A DNA stretch of 64,000 bases from Adonisia turfae CCMR0081. Lineage in GTDB: Bacteria > Cyanobacteriota > Cyanobacteriia > Phormidesmidales > Phormidesmidaceae. The stretch lies in the NCBI RefSeq assembly GCF_011009555.1, contig NZ_QXHD01000004.1, positions 4,682,310 to 4,746,309 of the forward strand, written 5' to 3'. The position numbers were made by a program, and so were the translations under genes. Under the pieces are notes generated by a model. It did no database searches, was not told where the DNA came from, and saw nothing but the letters and a program-made list of their open reading frames with translations. Positions 1-8,069 of the stretch are shown here, piece after piece (position 1 is the stretch's first letter; each line of letters opens with the position of its first letter).

Positions 1-1092
1 CCCAAGATCACCCAAAAACATCTGCACTGCTCGGTAATCCTGAAGTTGTTTGAGGATGTCTAAGCTCTTTTGTAGATACTCAATCGCATCGTGGTATTGG
101 CTTAAGTAGTAGTGATTAAGTCCAATGTTACCCAAGGCGTAGGCTTCTCCTTGATGGTCCTTGATGTGAGCAGCAATTTCAGCATGTTGCTGTTGAAGGG
201 TAATGGCTTCTCTATAGGCTCCCAAAGAAGTTTGACTATTTGCTAGACCATTCAGACAAATAACATCCCAAGTAGAATCAACTTTGTACAGAAGATTTTT
301 GTAGAGTTCAGCCTGTTCAGAATAATGGCCCCATGTTTTGAGTTGGTTATGAACTGCTTCAGAGGTAGGGGTATTTAAGTTGACCGAGATAAGTTGGCTG
401 GCAGCTTTCCAGTTATCTGCTTTACTAAGATGGTGAAAGGCTTCTAGATAGCCTTTAATTTGTTCAAGTGTCTGACTGTCTTTAGAAGCACGATATTTTG
501 TTAACCAGTTAATGACAGCACGATACTGAACACGATGGGGATGCTTGCGATCTCGCTTCAGTTCAGTTGCATTAATGCCTAGGGTGGATAGTACCGATTC
601 TCCGCTAGGAGTAACAGAAGAGATTTCTTCTGGCAGAGGTTGATTTAGTGCCTGGTATACCTGGCGTAGAATGCTTAGGGCATTAATTTCTAAAGATAGA
701 TGGTGAACCTGTCGCGCAGCCTTTAAGCCCTGCTGGGTATAGGTGACGGTTTCATCAGTTTGCTTAAGCTTCCAATAGAGGTTTCCTAGGCTAATAGATG
801 AAGCAGCAATTAGCCATTGGTCGCCAATATCTTCTGCGAGCTCCAAACAATACTGATGCGTTTGTCGCATTAACGGGTACTGACTATTAGAAGGTTCGAT
901 TTTTTGGTAAGTCCAACCTAAGCCGAGTAATATATTGGCTTCTAGCGATTGATTATCCAGAGTCTGAGCAAGTCCTAAGGCTTGTTGATAAACATTGACT
1001 GCCTTGGAGTAATCTCCTTCTGCATAATGTTTTGCACCTAGCTGATTTAGCTGTTTTGTCAGCTCTAAGGAGTTGATATTGACCTTAGCCAT
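1..1092 (-). CDS. TPR-repeat protein, partial (C-terminus outside window)
   Basis: The reading frame is open to the window edge and consists of degenerate tetratricopeptide repeats (LGLGWTYQKI, SLGNLYWKLKQTDE, GLANSQTSLGAYREAI, GNIGLNHYYLSQYHDA). Its middle part, from about residue 165, is clearly paralogous to the next TPR gene upstream (shared YRAVINWLTKY / YRATVNWLAKY, then LNTPTSEAVHNQLKTWG / LNTPTQEQFHNQLLTWG). An ATG at 1092 is preferred because a TGA ending a decayed upstream NB-ARC frame lies one base before it, as in coupled gene pairs. A second in-frame ATG exists at 1134, just after an in-frame TAG. The role is inferred: a sensor or partner subunit of a STAND-type module, by analogy with the neighbouring pair. 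Nothing can be said of the missing end. Confidence 0.75.
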   Translation of the reverse strand, partial: MAKVNINSLELTKQLNQLGAKHYAEGDYSKAVNVYQQALGLAQTLDNQSLEANILLGLGWTYQKIEPSNSQYPLMRQTHQYCLELAEDIGDQWLIAASSISLGNLYWKLKQTDETVTYTQQGLKAARQVHHLSLEINALSILRQVYQALNQPLPEEISSVTPSGESVLSTLGINATELKRDRKHPHRVQYRAVINWLTKYRASKDSQTLEQIKGYLEAFHHLSKADNWKAASQLISVNLNTPTSEAVHNQLKTWGHYSEQAELYKNLLYKVDSTWDVICLNGLANSQTSLGAYREAITLQQQHAEIAAHIKDHQGEAYALGNIGLNHYYLSQYHDAIEYLQKSLDILKQLQDYRAVQMFLGDLG

Positions 1093-1215
1093 TTCAGTTG
1101 CATTTGGTTTTGACTGAGAACTCCTCAAAGTCATCGTCTAGTTTATATAGGTATCCTAGAGACAGCTTCTAATCATATAAATCTATCTTAGCGCGTTCTG
1201 ATTATCACTGATACG
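1090..1215 (-). pseudogene. Remnant of a second NB-ARC gene (3' end only)
   Basis: Read on the minus strand, this interval gives LSL..L.KLDDDFEEF, matching the C-terminus of the intact NB-ARC gene, which ends LSLQCLEKLDDDFEDF. About 50 bp further upstream, GATTATCACTGATA corresponds to GATTATCAGTGATA of the intact gene. The remnant frame contains a TAG and shifts, so it is dead. It ends in TGA directly before the ATG of the TPR gene at 1092. The similarity shows that a whole effector/NB-ARC plus TPR unit was once present twice in tandem, and that the second copy lost its first gene. Seen directly by comparing the two translations; the extent is approximate. Confidence 0.65.
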
Positions 1216-1298
1216 CTTAGAACAGCAAGCTTCAGCGCTGCTTTCAACTACTGTGCCCGAATCATTCATCTCAAGTTTAGCAATATCATTTCTCATGT

Positions 1299-3152
1299 CT
1301 AAGTTGCTTCGGAAAGAAGTCTATCTTTGAGTGCTTGACAGTTTTGAGCTAGAGGAATCCCTGATTCTGTGGCGATAGTTAGAGCGCGATCGCAAAGTTT
1401 TATAGACCGGTCCCATTGTTGAACAGCTTCACAAGTAATTGCCAACTTTAATAAAGCCTCAACATAGATAGACATATCATTCAGTTCTTCTTGATTTTGA
1501 GACAAAATATCTACACTCTGCTTGTAAGCACTCAGAGTCTTATCAGTATCGTCTAGTTCTACATATAGATCGCCAAGGTGTAGCAATAAGGATGCTTCCA
1601 TGGCGGGATAGTCAACTTCGTTAGCTATAGCCAGACCAGTCTCGTAATAATTGATTGCCTTGTCATATTGTTCAAGGGCCAAGTGAGCTAATCCTAAACG
1701 TTCTAGACTTTCACATTCCCCGTCATGATCTCCAATTTCTTGGCGAATTGTTAGGCTTTGTTTGAAGAGTTCAATGCTTTTGGAATAGTTGTTTGTGGAT
1801 AAGTAAAGTTCACCTAAACCTTCTAGATATTCACTTTGGGCTGGATAATCGTTTAACTGTTTTGAAATGCTTAAACATGTTCTGAAACATTCAAAAGCTT
1901 TCTCTACTTGCTCTAATTCAAGATATATTTCAGCGAGATGTGCACATGCAGCTTCCTGTCCAGTAATATTTTGGATACGTTGATCGATTTCTAGACTTTG
2001 CTTATAAAAAGTAATGGCTTGTTCAGTTTCTCCTGTAATTGAGTGAAGATTCCCTAAGCTTCTGAGAGATTTACTATGCCAAAAGTGATCTTGAATCGTG
2101 AGTGCGATATTTAAACTTTTCTGATAAAAAGTCTTGGCGAGACTATAATCACCTTGACGATGGTAAATATTGCCTAGAAGCTCTAGGCAACTTTCTTGAT
2201 TGCGATATGAGCCAATTTCCTCTGCAATCATCAGACTGTCTTGCAAGTATTGAATAGCTTTATCACTCTCTCCAGATAATGAGTAGACCTTCGCTAAGCC
2301 GCTTAGGGCAATTTCCTCATCTTGACGAACCTCTAATTTTTTAGCTAGTTTTAAGCTTTCTTGAAAATGGCTAAGAGCTTGTTCTAAATTGCCACGAATA
2401 ATATGTACTGATCCAAGACTGCTCAATATTTGACATTTTTCTTGGATATTATGAAGTGATTCCGCTAAGGTAAGTGCTTGCTCAAAATAGTCAACCGCTT
2501 TGTCATAGTTAATAAGATCGACATAAGCATTGCCTAATGCTTTGAGACAACCTGTTTTTATGCGCGCATCTCCAACTTTCACTGCAATACTAAGGCTTTT
2601 TTGCTGATGTTCAAGTGCTTTCTCAGCATTACCTAGACCTGTACTGGCTAATCCAAGGTTACCTAAATATAAACATTCTAATGAGGCGTCATCGATAGAT
2701 TGGGCAACTTTCAGACCTTGCTGATAGTGTTCAACAGCTTCTTTAAAGTCCCCAAATGTCAGCCATGCATTTCCACATGTATTTAGTAAGATGGCATCTT
2801 CGCGTGGGCTTAATTTATGCAAGATTTGTTGGCTTAGCTTCAATGCCTCCTGATGGTATCCCCAGGTTAGAAGTTGATTATGGAATTGCTCTTGTGTAGG
2901 TGTATTTAATTGGATAAAAAGAATTTTGGATACTCGTTCCCATTCCTTTAGTTCACAAAGGTGGTGATGAGCTTCAATTAGCCCTTTGACTTGATCTATA
3001 TTGTTCTCTCCGGATTTGGGGTGATATTTAGCTAGCCAATTAACAGTGGCTCTATAATGAATTCGCTTCTGGGTTTGCTTAATAGAGCCTATATCAACAG
3101 AATCTAGGCCAACTACACTAAGGAGTTCTGTTCGAGACAGGATAGATGACAT
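1299..3152 (-). CDS. TPR-repeat protein (kinesin-light-chain-like), probable STAND sensor partner
   Basis: The 617 residues are almost entirely TPR units of about 40 residues, with repeated signatures such as GNLGLASTGLGNAEKALEH, LGSVHIIRGNLEQALSHF, LGNIYHRQGDYSLAKTFY and LGELYLSTNNYSKSIELF. About 12 units run from residue 120 to the end. The first 110 residues form a distinct N-terminal domain shared with the downstream paralogue (YRATVNWLAKY, LNTPTQEQFHNQLLTWG). There is no signal peptide or membrane segment, so it should be cytosolic. It lies 116 bp downstream of the nucleosidase/NB-ARC gene on the same strand. In many STAND proteins the TPR sensor is fused behind the NTPase; here it is a separate gene, so a sensing role is inferred from context. 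Confidence 0.85.
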   Translation of the reverse strand: MSSILSRTELLSVVGLDSVDIGSIKQTQKRIHYRATVNWLAKYHPKSGENNIDQVKGLIEAHHHLCELKEWERVSKILFIQLNTPTQEQFHNQLLTWGYHQEALKLSQQILHKLSPREDAILLNTCGNAWLTFGDFKEAVEHYQQGLKVAQSIDDASLECLYLGNLGLASTGLGNAEKALEHQQKSLSIAVKVGDARIKTGCLKALGNAYVDLINYDKAVDYFEQALTLAESLHNIQEKCQILSSLGSVHIIRGNLEQALSHFQESLKLAKKLEVRQDEEIALSGLAKVYSLSGESDKAIQYLQDSLMIAEEIGSYRNQESCLELLGNIYHRQGDYSLAKTFYQKSLNIALTIQDHFWHSKSLRSLGNLHSITGETEQAITFYKQSLEIDQRIQNITGQEAACAHLAEIYLELEQVEKAFECFRTCLSISKQLNDYPAQSEYLEGLGELYLSTNNYSKSIELFKQSLTIRQEIGDHDGECESLERLGLAHLALEQYDKAINYYETGLAIANEVDYPAMEASLLLHLGDLYVELDDTDKTLSAYKQSVDILSQNQEELNDMSIYVEALLKLAITCEAVQQWDRSIKLCDRALTIATESGIPLAQNCQALKDRLLSEAT

Positions 3153-3268
3153 GGGTGTTGATTGATTTCAAAATGGATGCTCTTTAGGACTCTTTAAAGC
3201 GATTTAATATAGTCTTCTGTGAGAAGACACGGTTTACTGAACTAAATGAATAAAAGTATATTTTGAGT

Positions 3269-5254
3269 TTAAAAATCTTCAAAATCATCATCCAGCTTTT
3301 CCAGACATTGCAAAGATAAACCTCTGACTAGGTTGTGCTGTTTCAACATGATTTGATTATCAGTGATAATTTGTTCAACCAAGTACCGTTCTCGGAGAGC
3401 ATCTAGAGCCATTATCTGTTGGTCTGTATCCCTGTCCCAATCTTCTAAATGACTTAGCCAGAAAGTCTCTGGCACTTCACAACGATAAACAGAGGCTTCG
3501 CATAAAAGGATATAAGACCATTTAGCTCCCTCTTTCAGGCGCTCAAAAGTTTGCTTCAAACGGTACTGAACATTATCTCTCAGTGTTTTCGTAAACCGAT
3601 CAAGCTTCCATTGATCGTCTGCACCCTGTTGTGCATTACCTTGTCTGGCTTCTTCAATCGCGTCTAAGACTTCCTGGACTTCGTCACCGTAACGATTCCA
3701 ATAAGCGATGACATTACCATGAAAGGGGGTATTCTTGATTTCTCCTCCAATGACCCTTAGCGCTAATGGGTGACCTTCATAAGCTTGACCAATTTGTTCC
3801 AATCGCTCTCTGCTTTCAGAGTTGTCACTAATATCCAAACCTATTTTTTGAAATAAATTTATTTGCTCTGTTTTTGCTAATCCGCTAAGAGGTTGAGCAT
3901 GCCAGAAATTTTGAGATCGTGTCCCAACTTTTCCTAACTGACCAGGCATATCTTGGGTTGTCAGAATAAAACAGCTTTGGCAGGAGTCTGTCTTCAGGTA
4001 ACTTGTGAAGAACTTGAGCCACCACTCATCTTTGAAGTCATTCCATCCTTTCTCTTCATCACCCTGCAAAATATTTTCCAGAGAGTCCATTTGGACCAGA
4101 TAGCGATTTTCGCGCAAATAGCTAATAGTTCGGTTCATTAGCCGCTCAGGATCTTTACGATCATCAGGCGTAACCAATTCGCCCCATTTTTCTAACCAAC
4201 GGGCAGCCACACTAATAAAGTCACCACTCTGTTGATCATTATCAAAATTTTCCTGATGGTAATGGGACCAGTCATTACCTAACCAGTCAATGACCTCTAC
4301 GGATAGGCGTTCTCCAAGTGCAGTTTTACCAATGCCAGTAATACCCAATAGCATGAGTAATCGACAGTTACCTTGAATAAGGGTACTCAAATCTTGAATC
4401 AAGTTTATTCGACCAACCCATCCATCGTCATATGCAAAGAAACTAGGACGAGAAGCTGGTTCGGTAGGTTTTGATTCTAGTTTGGTAGATTTAGGGGCTT
4501 TGACTTCTAACTTTGACAAAATTTCAAAGGCAAATGCGCTAGCATTCTGTGAAGCTCGCTCCTGCCGGTCTTCTTCATTACCTTCGACTGGGTCGTCTGC
4601 ATTTTTATCTTTAATGAGATCGGAGATGCCACGAATTACCAAAGTCTGGATATCAGGGTAAGCAAAGGCAGCTTTCAGGAAACCATAGCCTTCCATTTCG
4701 ACTGCGATCGCATCATTATATGTAGCCCGCAAAAACTGAAATAATTCAGACTCACGGGATGCGATTACCTTTTCTCCAGCTGCAATAGGAGCTACAAATC
4801 CTTTGGGTTTAGTGCTAGCATCACCAATTATCCGTTTGACCCACTCAGCTTTTCTTGCTTCCGCCGTAGCCCTTTGAACAATGGCATTGGAAGAATTTCC
4901 AACTTCAGGGCGGCTTGAAAACGTTTCACCAACTTTGCCAGACTCATATCCATAGACTTTAGTGGCAGCCACGACAGAGCCGACCTTAACGTCTTTTATT
5001 CCCCCCGCAATGCCCACAAAAAGTAGTACATCGGGTTTGAAGTGAGCAATGGCCCGTTCTGCTTCAACGGCGGCCCCTGTATTGCCAGCCCCTACCTGAG
5101 CAAGACCTACATCCCATAGCTGAGTATCCGTTACGAACTTTCCCCGTTCATAAATCATCCCTTGGGGATGCGTGTCTTCCTCAAGATCTGTCAAATGCTC
5201 GCGTACAGCCAAGTACTCAACCGGCAAGGCTGTCAGGATTACAGCAAGGGGCAT
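3269..5254 (-). CDS. Nucleoside phosphorylase/nucleosidase-NB-ARC fusion (STAND NTPase)
   Basis: Residues 1-250 form a PNP/MTA-SAH-nucleosidase domain: start ILTALPVEYLAV with Glu13, FVGIAGGIKDVKVGSVV, AVEMEGYGF (residues 184-192) and VIRGISDLI with Asp212. These match the Glu/Glu/Asp catalytic set of the E. coli MTA/SAH nucleosidase. Residues about 275-520 are an NB-ARC NTPase: Walker A GITGIGKT (304-311), Walker B-like LVQMDS (386-391), LTTQ in the sensor position and GHPLAL (494-499). A winged-helix-like tail follows. PNP-type domains act as ATP or nucleotide nucleosidase effectors in several anti-phage systems such as Detocs and some Avs, so an abortive-infection role is likely. Whether this one cleaves ATP or another purine nucleoside cannot be read from sequence. 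The TPR partner follows downstream. Confidence 0.85.
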   Translation of the reverse strand: MPLAVILTALPVEYLAVREHLTDLEEDTHPQGMIYERGKFVTDTQLWDVGLAQVGAGNTGAAVEAERAIAHFKPDVLLFVGIAGGIKDVKVGSVVAATKVYGYESGKVGETFSSRPEVGNSSNAIVQRATAEARKAEWVKRIIGDASTKPKGFVAPIAAGEKVIASRESELFQFLRATYNDAIAVEMEGYGFLKAAFAYPDIQTLVIRGISDLIKDKNADDPVEGNEEDRQERASQNASAFAFEILSKLEVKAPKSTKLESKPTEPASRPSFFAYDDGWVGRINLIQDLSTLIQGNCRLLMLLGITGIGKTALGERLSVEVIDWLGNDWSHYHQENFDNDQQSGDFISVAARWLEKWGELVTPDDRKDPERLMNRTISYLRENRYLVQMDSLENILQGDEEKGWNDFKDEWWLKFFTSYLKTDSCQSCFILTTQDMPGQLGKVGTRSQNFWHAQPLSGLAKTEQINLFQKIGLDISDNSESRERLEQIGQAYEGHPLALRVIGGEIKNTPFHGNVIAYWNRYGDEVQEVLDAIEEARQGNAQQGADDQWKLDRFTKTLRDNVQYRLKQTFERLKEGAKWSYILLCEASVYRCEVPETFWLSHLEDWDRDTDQQIMALDALRERYLVEQIITDNQIMLKQHNLVRGLSLQCLEKLDDDFEDF

Positions 5255-5443
5255 GGGCTTTATTTCAATTTAGCTTGATGTTCACTATTCTGGCGATTTC
5301 AACTTGAAATGCCAAGGGACTAAGGTATTTCTTTGCTTTTTGATCTACTACAAATGGGTTTTCACCATTGCTGTCTTATTTGTTGAATTTAACAAGCAAT
5401 AGAGTGAAATGGTACAAATTTTCTGCTATTAAAAGTAAAAATT

Positions 5444-5701
5444 CTATCTCTTATGTGTTCTCTTTTGATTACTCAAAAGAGACTTTTGGTAAATTGCAAT
5501 AGCTCTACCATGGGCAACAGGATCTTCTCGGTTATGCAACCAATCCTTTAGAAGCTCAAGATTATAGCGAATGCAACGACTGTTGATCCTCACCCAGTGG
5601 AGACCTTCAATCCATTCGCCACTGCGACGATAGCGCTTGAGTGTCGAAGCACTCATATTCAAACATTCTGTTGCTTGACGTTTACTTGCAAAGAGAAGCA
5701 T
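5444..5701 (-). CDS. Small helix-turn-helix/excisionase-like DNA-binding protein
   Basis: This 85-residue protein opens with FASKRQATECLNMSASTLKRYRRSGEWIEG, written here as FASKRQATECL then SASTLKRYRRSGEW. That is the pattern of a MerR/excisionase-type winged HTH: a recognition helix with basic residues, then a wing ending WVRINSRCIRYN. The tail is basic (NQKRTHKR). Such short proteins are common on cyanobacterial plasmids and integrated elements, where they act as excisionase or copy regulators, but the specific role here is unknown. It stands alone, about 190 bp upstream-side of the STAND gene start on the same strand, and marks the beginning of the plasmid-like segment. Confidence 0.6.
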   Translation of the reverse strand: MLLFASKRQATECLNMSASTLKRYRRSGEWIEGLHWVRINSRCIRYNLELLKDWLHNREDPVAHGRAIAIYQKSLLSNQKRTHKR

Positions 5702-6344
5702 GACGCTACTCCTAACCGTTATTGGTCAACTCCAAAATCGGCAGATGTGTGTGAGAAGGTTCTTGCTGCTATGCCAGTAAACCCTCAGCAGTCCTGATAG
5801 CTTCTATATTACGATCAATGCTGAATCTATGCGGACGAAGAAATATTGCTTAATTTAGTTTGTGGTTGAATATTTCATATAGGCGAAACGTCAACTTTTT
5901 TAACCTATATGCCTGAACTCAACCTATCTAAAGCTCTGGGTTTTGAAGAAACCTACCAAAGTTGTCAGCATAAAGTGACTATGTAAGGACGCCAACCAGT
6001 TATACCTGGTTGATTGATCAGCATAACTCTCAAAACTACTGGTTTAGCTGGACTTTAGCTCCTATCAAAATCTAAACTTGCCTAGCTCATTGCCCCTTGA
6101 CTCAGTCAGGCGTTGTGGCTAATCTAAGCCTTAGGCTGTTCACGGCCTTACTACAGAGCCCATAATTTAGCGCCATCGGCAGGTGCAGCAACACCATGCC
6201 GATGACATACGCCCTCCAAGCTGAGCGAGCAGCCTGGGAACGCAGGTTTAATGTACCTGATGCCACCCCGGATTGCACCTATGCAGGGGGTGGCTATCTT
6301 ATGGCTCTGGTTTCCTTCTCGTCGTTTATCGGAGATCAGAGTCC
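5702..6344. other. Intergenic region without a convincing gene
   Basis: No reading frame here has recognisable composition or homology. A short inverted repeat, CAACCAG (5993-5999) and CTGGTTG (6006-6012), is present. The interval separates two plasmid-type genes and could hold replication or regulatory DNA, but nothing specific is visible. A frame from 6196 reads through the start of the next gene in another phase and is considered noise. Confidence 0.4.
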
Positions 6345-6590
6345 ATGTTTATCGAAACTGACCAGGGCGCAGATGCGCCTACGGATCAACCTGTCAGCGT
6401 AACTTTGCCAGAGCATAACTATGAAGATGTTCGAGTACTGCTGCTAGGTAGCCTGACATCGGTGCAAAATACCATCGCCCTACTGTTTAAGCTCAACTAC
6501 GCAGAGCCTAACGACTGGAGCCGTCCTTTGGCCACGGGTCGGCCTAATGAAGTGATGGCTATCTTAACCAAGCGGGTCAGGGTGGATTAG
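6345..6590 (+). CDS. Small conserved cyanobacterial hypothetical protein
   Basis: This 81-residue protein starts at ATG 6345, preceded by GGAG at 6331. The body VRVLLLGSLTSVQNTIALLF, followed by LNYAEPNDWSRPL and GRPNEVMAILTKRV, resembles a family of about 80-residue proteins widespread in cyanobacteria that carry a GSxxxVxNxIxxLxxLxFAExxxWSPxxPTxxPGEVMSIL pattern (recalled, not searched). The function of the family is not known to me. A longer in-frame start at 6273 exists, but the extra 24 residues do not look like the family. The gene converges with the minus-strand pair of 130-residue proteins, with a long hairpin between them. Confidence 0.6.
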   Translation: MFIETDQGADAPTDQPVSVTLPEHNYEDVRVLLLGSLTSVQNTIALLFKLNYAEPNDWSRPLATGRPNEVMAILTKRVRVD

Positions 6591-6631
6591 TCTCTTGCCG
6601 ACCTAATTTACAGAACAGTCATCATTCTCAG

Positions 6632-6667
6632 CTCGCGATTCATCTTCTTAAGGAGATGGATCGCGAG
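6632..6667. terminator. Long hairpin between convergent genes
   Basis: CTCGCGAT (6632-6639) pairs with ATCGCGAG (6660-6667), and the stem continues inward through a T.G position to CATCT/AGATG, giving about 14 paired positions around an 8-base loop. No T-run follows on either strand, so intrinsic termination is not certain. The position between convergent genes (ends at 6590 and 6693) suggests a bidirectional transcript end or mRNA-stabilising hairpin. Confidence 0.45.
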
Positions 6668-6692
6668 TTCAACCAAGATTCCCAGACGTGAT

Positions 6693-7085
6693 TTAACTGG
6701 TGACTGCTGAAGCACTCTGTTTCTGCTGGGGTAAATATCTTGGTTGTTGTTTGAACTGCTTGAACGCGTCTCGCACTGTGTATTTTGCATAGCGAACCAT
6801 GGCCAGTATTATCACGTCTTTTTCATAGACCTGATACTGAATAAACGGTCCCTGAAGTAGAGTAATGGCTACGTTCATAGCCGGTTTTCCAAGTCTGAGT
6901 GCGGTCAAGGCCACTGAGTCATCTAGTTTGATGGCAGCCCACTCATTAACAATAAAGCGCTGGTATAGCTCGATATAGTCAATATCAGGTTCTCCAATCA
7001 CCTGTCGGCTAATCTCTAAATAATCGTGCCGTGCGGCCTGAGCTTGTTGGGTCCTACATGTATGAGGCTTAGGAAGACGTTTCAT
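6693..7085 (-). CDS. Plasmid-type hypothetical protein, paralogue of the next gene
   Basis: This 130-residue protein has the core YLEISRQVIGEPDIDYIELYQRF followed by VNEWAAIKLDDSVALTAL. It aligns along its length with its upstream neighbour (YLDLARRVIGDPNLEYGVLYQRF, then ENDWAAIKLDEAVALKGL; each split here for length). The N-terminus is basic and the tail is rich in Gln and Ser. No signal peptide or catalytic motif is visible. It is the last gene of a minus-strand operon that starts with an actin-like partition protein, with 39 bp between it and its paralogue. The function is unknown; a plasmid maintenance or DNA-transfer accessory role is only inferred from position. Confidence 0.55.
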   Translation of the reverse strand: MKRLPKPHTCRTQQAQAARHDYLEISRQVIGEPDIDYIELYQRFIVNEWAAIKLDDSVALTALRLGKPAMNVAITLLQGPFIQYQVYEKDVIILAMVRYAKYTVRDAFKQFKQQPRYLPQQKQSASAVTS

Positions 7086-7124
7086 ACGCTTTTGAGTTTA
7101 GCTATCCGTCATCAAAATCACTCG

Positions 7125-7517
7125 TTAGTCAATTTCTAAATCAGCCTTTCGAGATTTTATCGGTTTCGTTCCCAAAGACTTCGCCTTCTCTACTTGCTGC
7201 AACACTTTCATCACGGTCGATCTCACATATTGACTCATTGGTGGAAGTGGCACCTTATTCTGATGTACGTGGTACTGCAAATAGGGACTTTGATGCAAAA
7301 TCCCCGATACCACCTTTGGCGAATGTCCTGACGTCAATCCTTTCAGGGCAACTGCCTCATCCAACTTAATCGCTGCCCAGTCATTTTCAGCAAACCGCTG
7401 ATAGAGCACACCATATTCGAGGTTTGGGTCTCCAATGACCCGCCGCGCCAGGTCTAAATACTGTTGCCTCGCGACCACCCCACGCTCACTGGCCGGTTCC
7501 TTTGGTGTTAATGCCAT
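7125..7517 (-). CDS. Plasmid-type hypothetical protein, paralogue of its downstream neighbour
   Basis: This is a 130-residue protein. Shared features with the downstream paralogue are an ARRVIGDPNLEYGVLYQRF helix pair, NDWAAIKLDEAVAL, and a C-terminal QYVRSTVMKVL segment. The C-terminus is Lys-rich. Its ATG directly follows the TAG of the preceding gene (TAGATG), which indicates translational coupling within the ParM-like operon. I do not recognise the family. Tandem duplication of this small gene is visible from the alignment. Confidence 0.6.
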   Translation of the reverse strand: MALTPKEPASERGVVARQQYLDLARRVIGDPNLEYGVLYQRFAENDWAAIKLDEAVALKGLTSGHSPKVVSGILHQSPYLQYHVHQNKVPLPPMSQYVRSTVMKVLQQVEKAKSLGTKPIKSRKADLEID

Positions 7518-8060
7518 CTATCCCGCAAGCTCCGAATTATCGATTATTTCGCCAAGGGCTAATTCTCCAAGGGCTGCTGCCTCATCAAAATCCACTCCCT
7601 CGTTCTGGGGAATGGCGTCACTCTCCTCAGATGAATTCTCTACTGAAACTTGTTGGTCTCCACCTTGGGAGGCCAATACCCCGGTCACAATAAACTGCTG
7701 TAACACTTCACCCATCGTCTGCTGAATCGCCTGCTTCAACTCGGGACTCACCTGAGCTGTCTGGGGAGACTCGATGCTAAAGGTTTGACAGATCAAATCA
7801 ATCTGACGACTGAGTGCCGCCACCGATTCTCTGGCCATTCCTTGCAGTTCGTCCTCACTAAGATCTTTCATCGCCTGATAGGCAAAGGGCTGCCAAAACG
7901 CTGACATGGCTTCCAGTCCCTTATGCTTACCCAGGCGGGCAGGTATCTGTTCATTCTGAATCAGATACTCAAACACCACCCCAATGGGCTTATCGAGATC
8001 CGCATTGTAGGAAAACAAAATCCGCTGGCGTTCCGTGTTCGCTTGTCGTTTCCGGGGCAT
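7518..8060 (-). CDS. Hypothetical protein encoded with the actin-like partition gene
   Basis: The 180-residue protein begins with a basic segment (PRKRQANTERQRILF), followed by a helical body and an acidic tail (SSEESDAIPQNEGVDFDEAA). It starts 9 bp after the actin-like gene, with a GGAGA ribosome site six bases upstream. In ParM-type loci the gene downstream of the filament protein usually encodes the centromere-binding adaptor (ParR). Size, basic N-terminus and position fit that role, but no ribbon-helix-helix motif is obvious, so this remains inference. Confidence 0.55.
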   Translation of the reverse strand: MPRKRQANTERQRILFSYNADLDKPIGVVFEYLIQNEQIPARLGKHKGLEAMSAFWQPFAYQAMKDLSEDELQGMARESVAALSRQIDLICQTFSIESPQTAQVSPELKQAIQQTMGEVLQQFIVTGVLASQGGDQQVSVENSSEESDAIPQNEGVDFDEAAALGELALGEIIDNSELAG

Positions 8061-8069
8061 TGATGTCTC

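Noticed and set aside
5597..5797. Plus-strand frame opposite the small HTH gene
   Set aside because: It overlaps the better supported minus-strand gene, has no ribosome site and unlikely composition.
6196..6402. Short plus-strand frame before the 81-residue gene
   Set aside because: It overlaps the family-like gene in another phase and resembles nothing known.
6608..6790. Minus-strand frame of 60 codons
   Set aside because: It covers the hairpin and overlaps the end of the 130-residue gene on the same strand in another phase.
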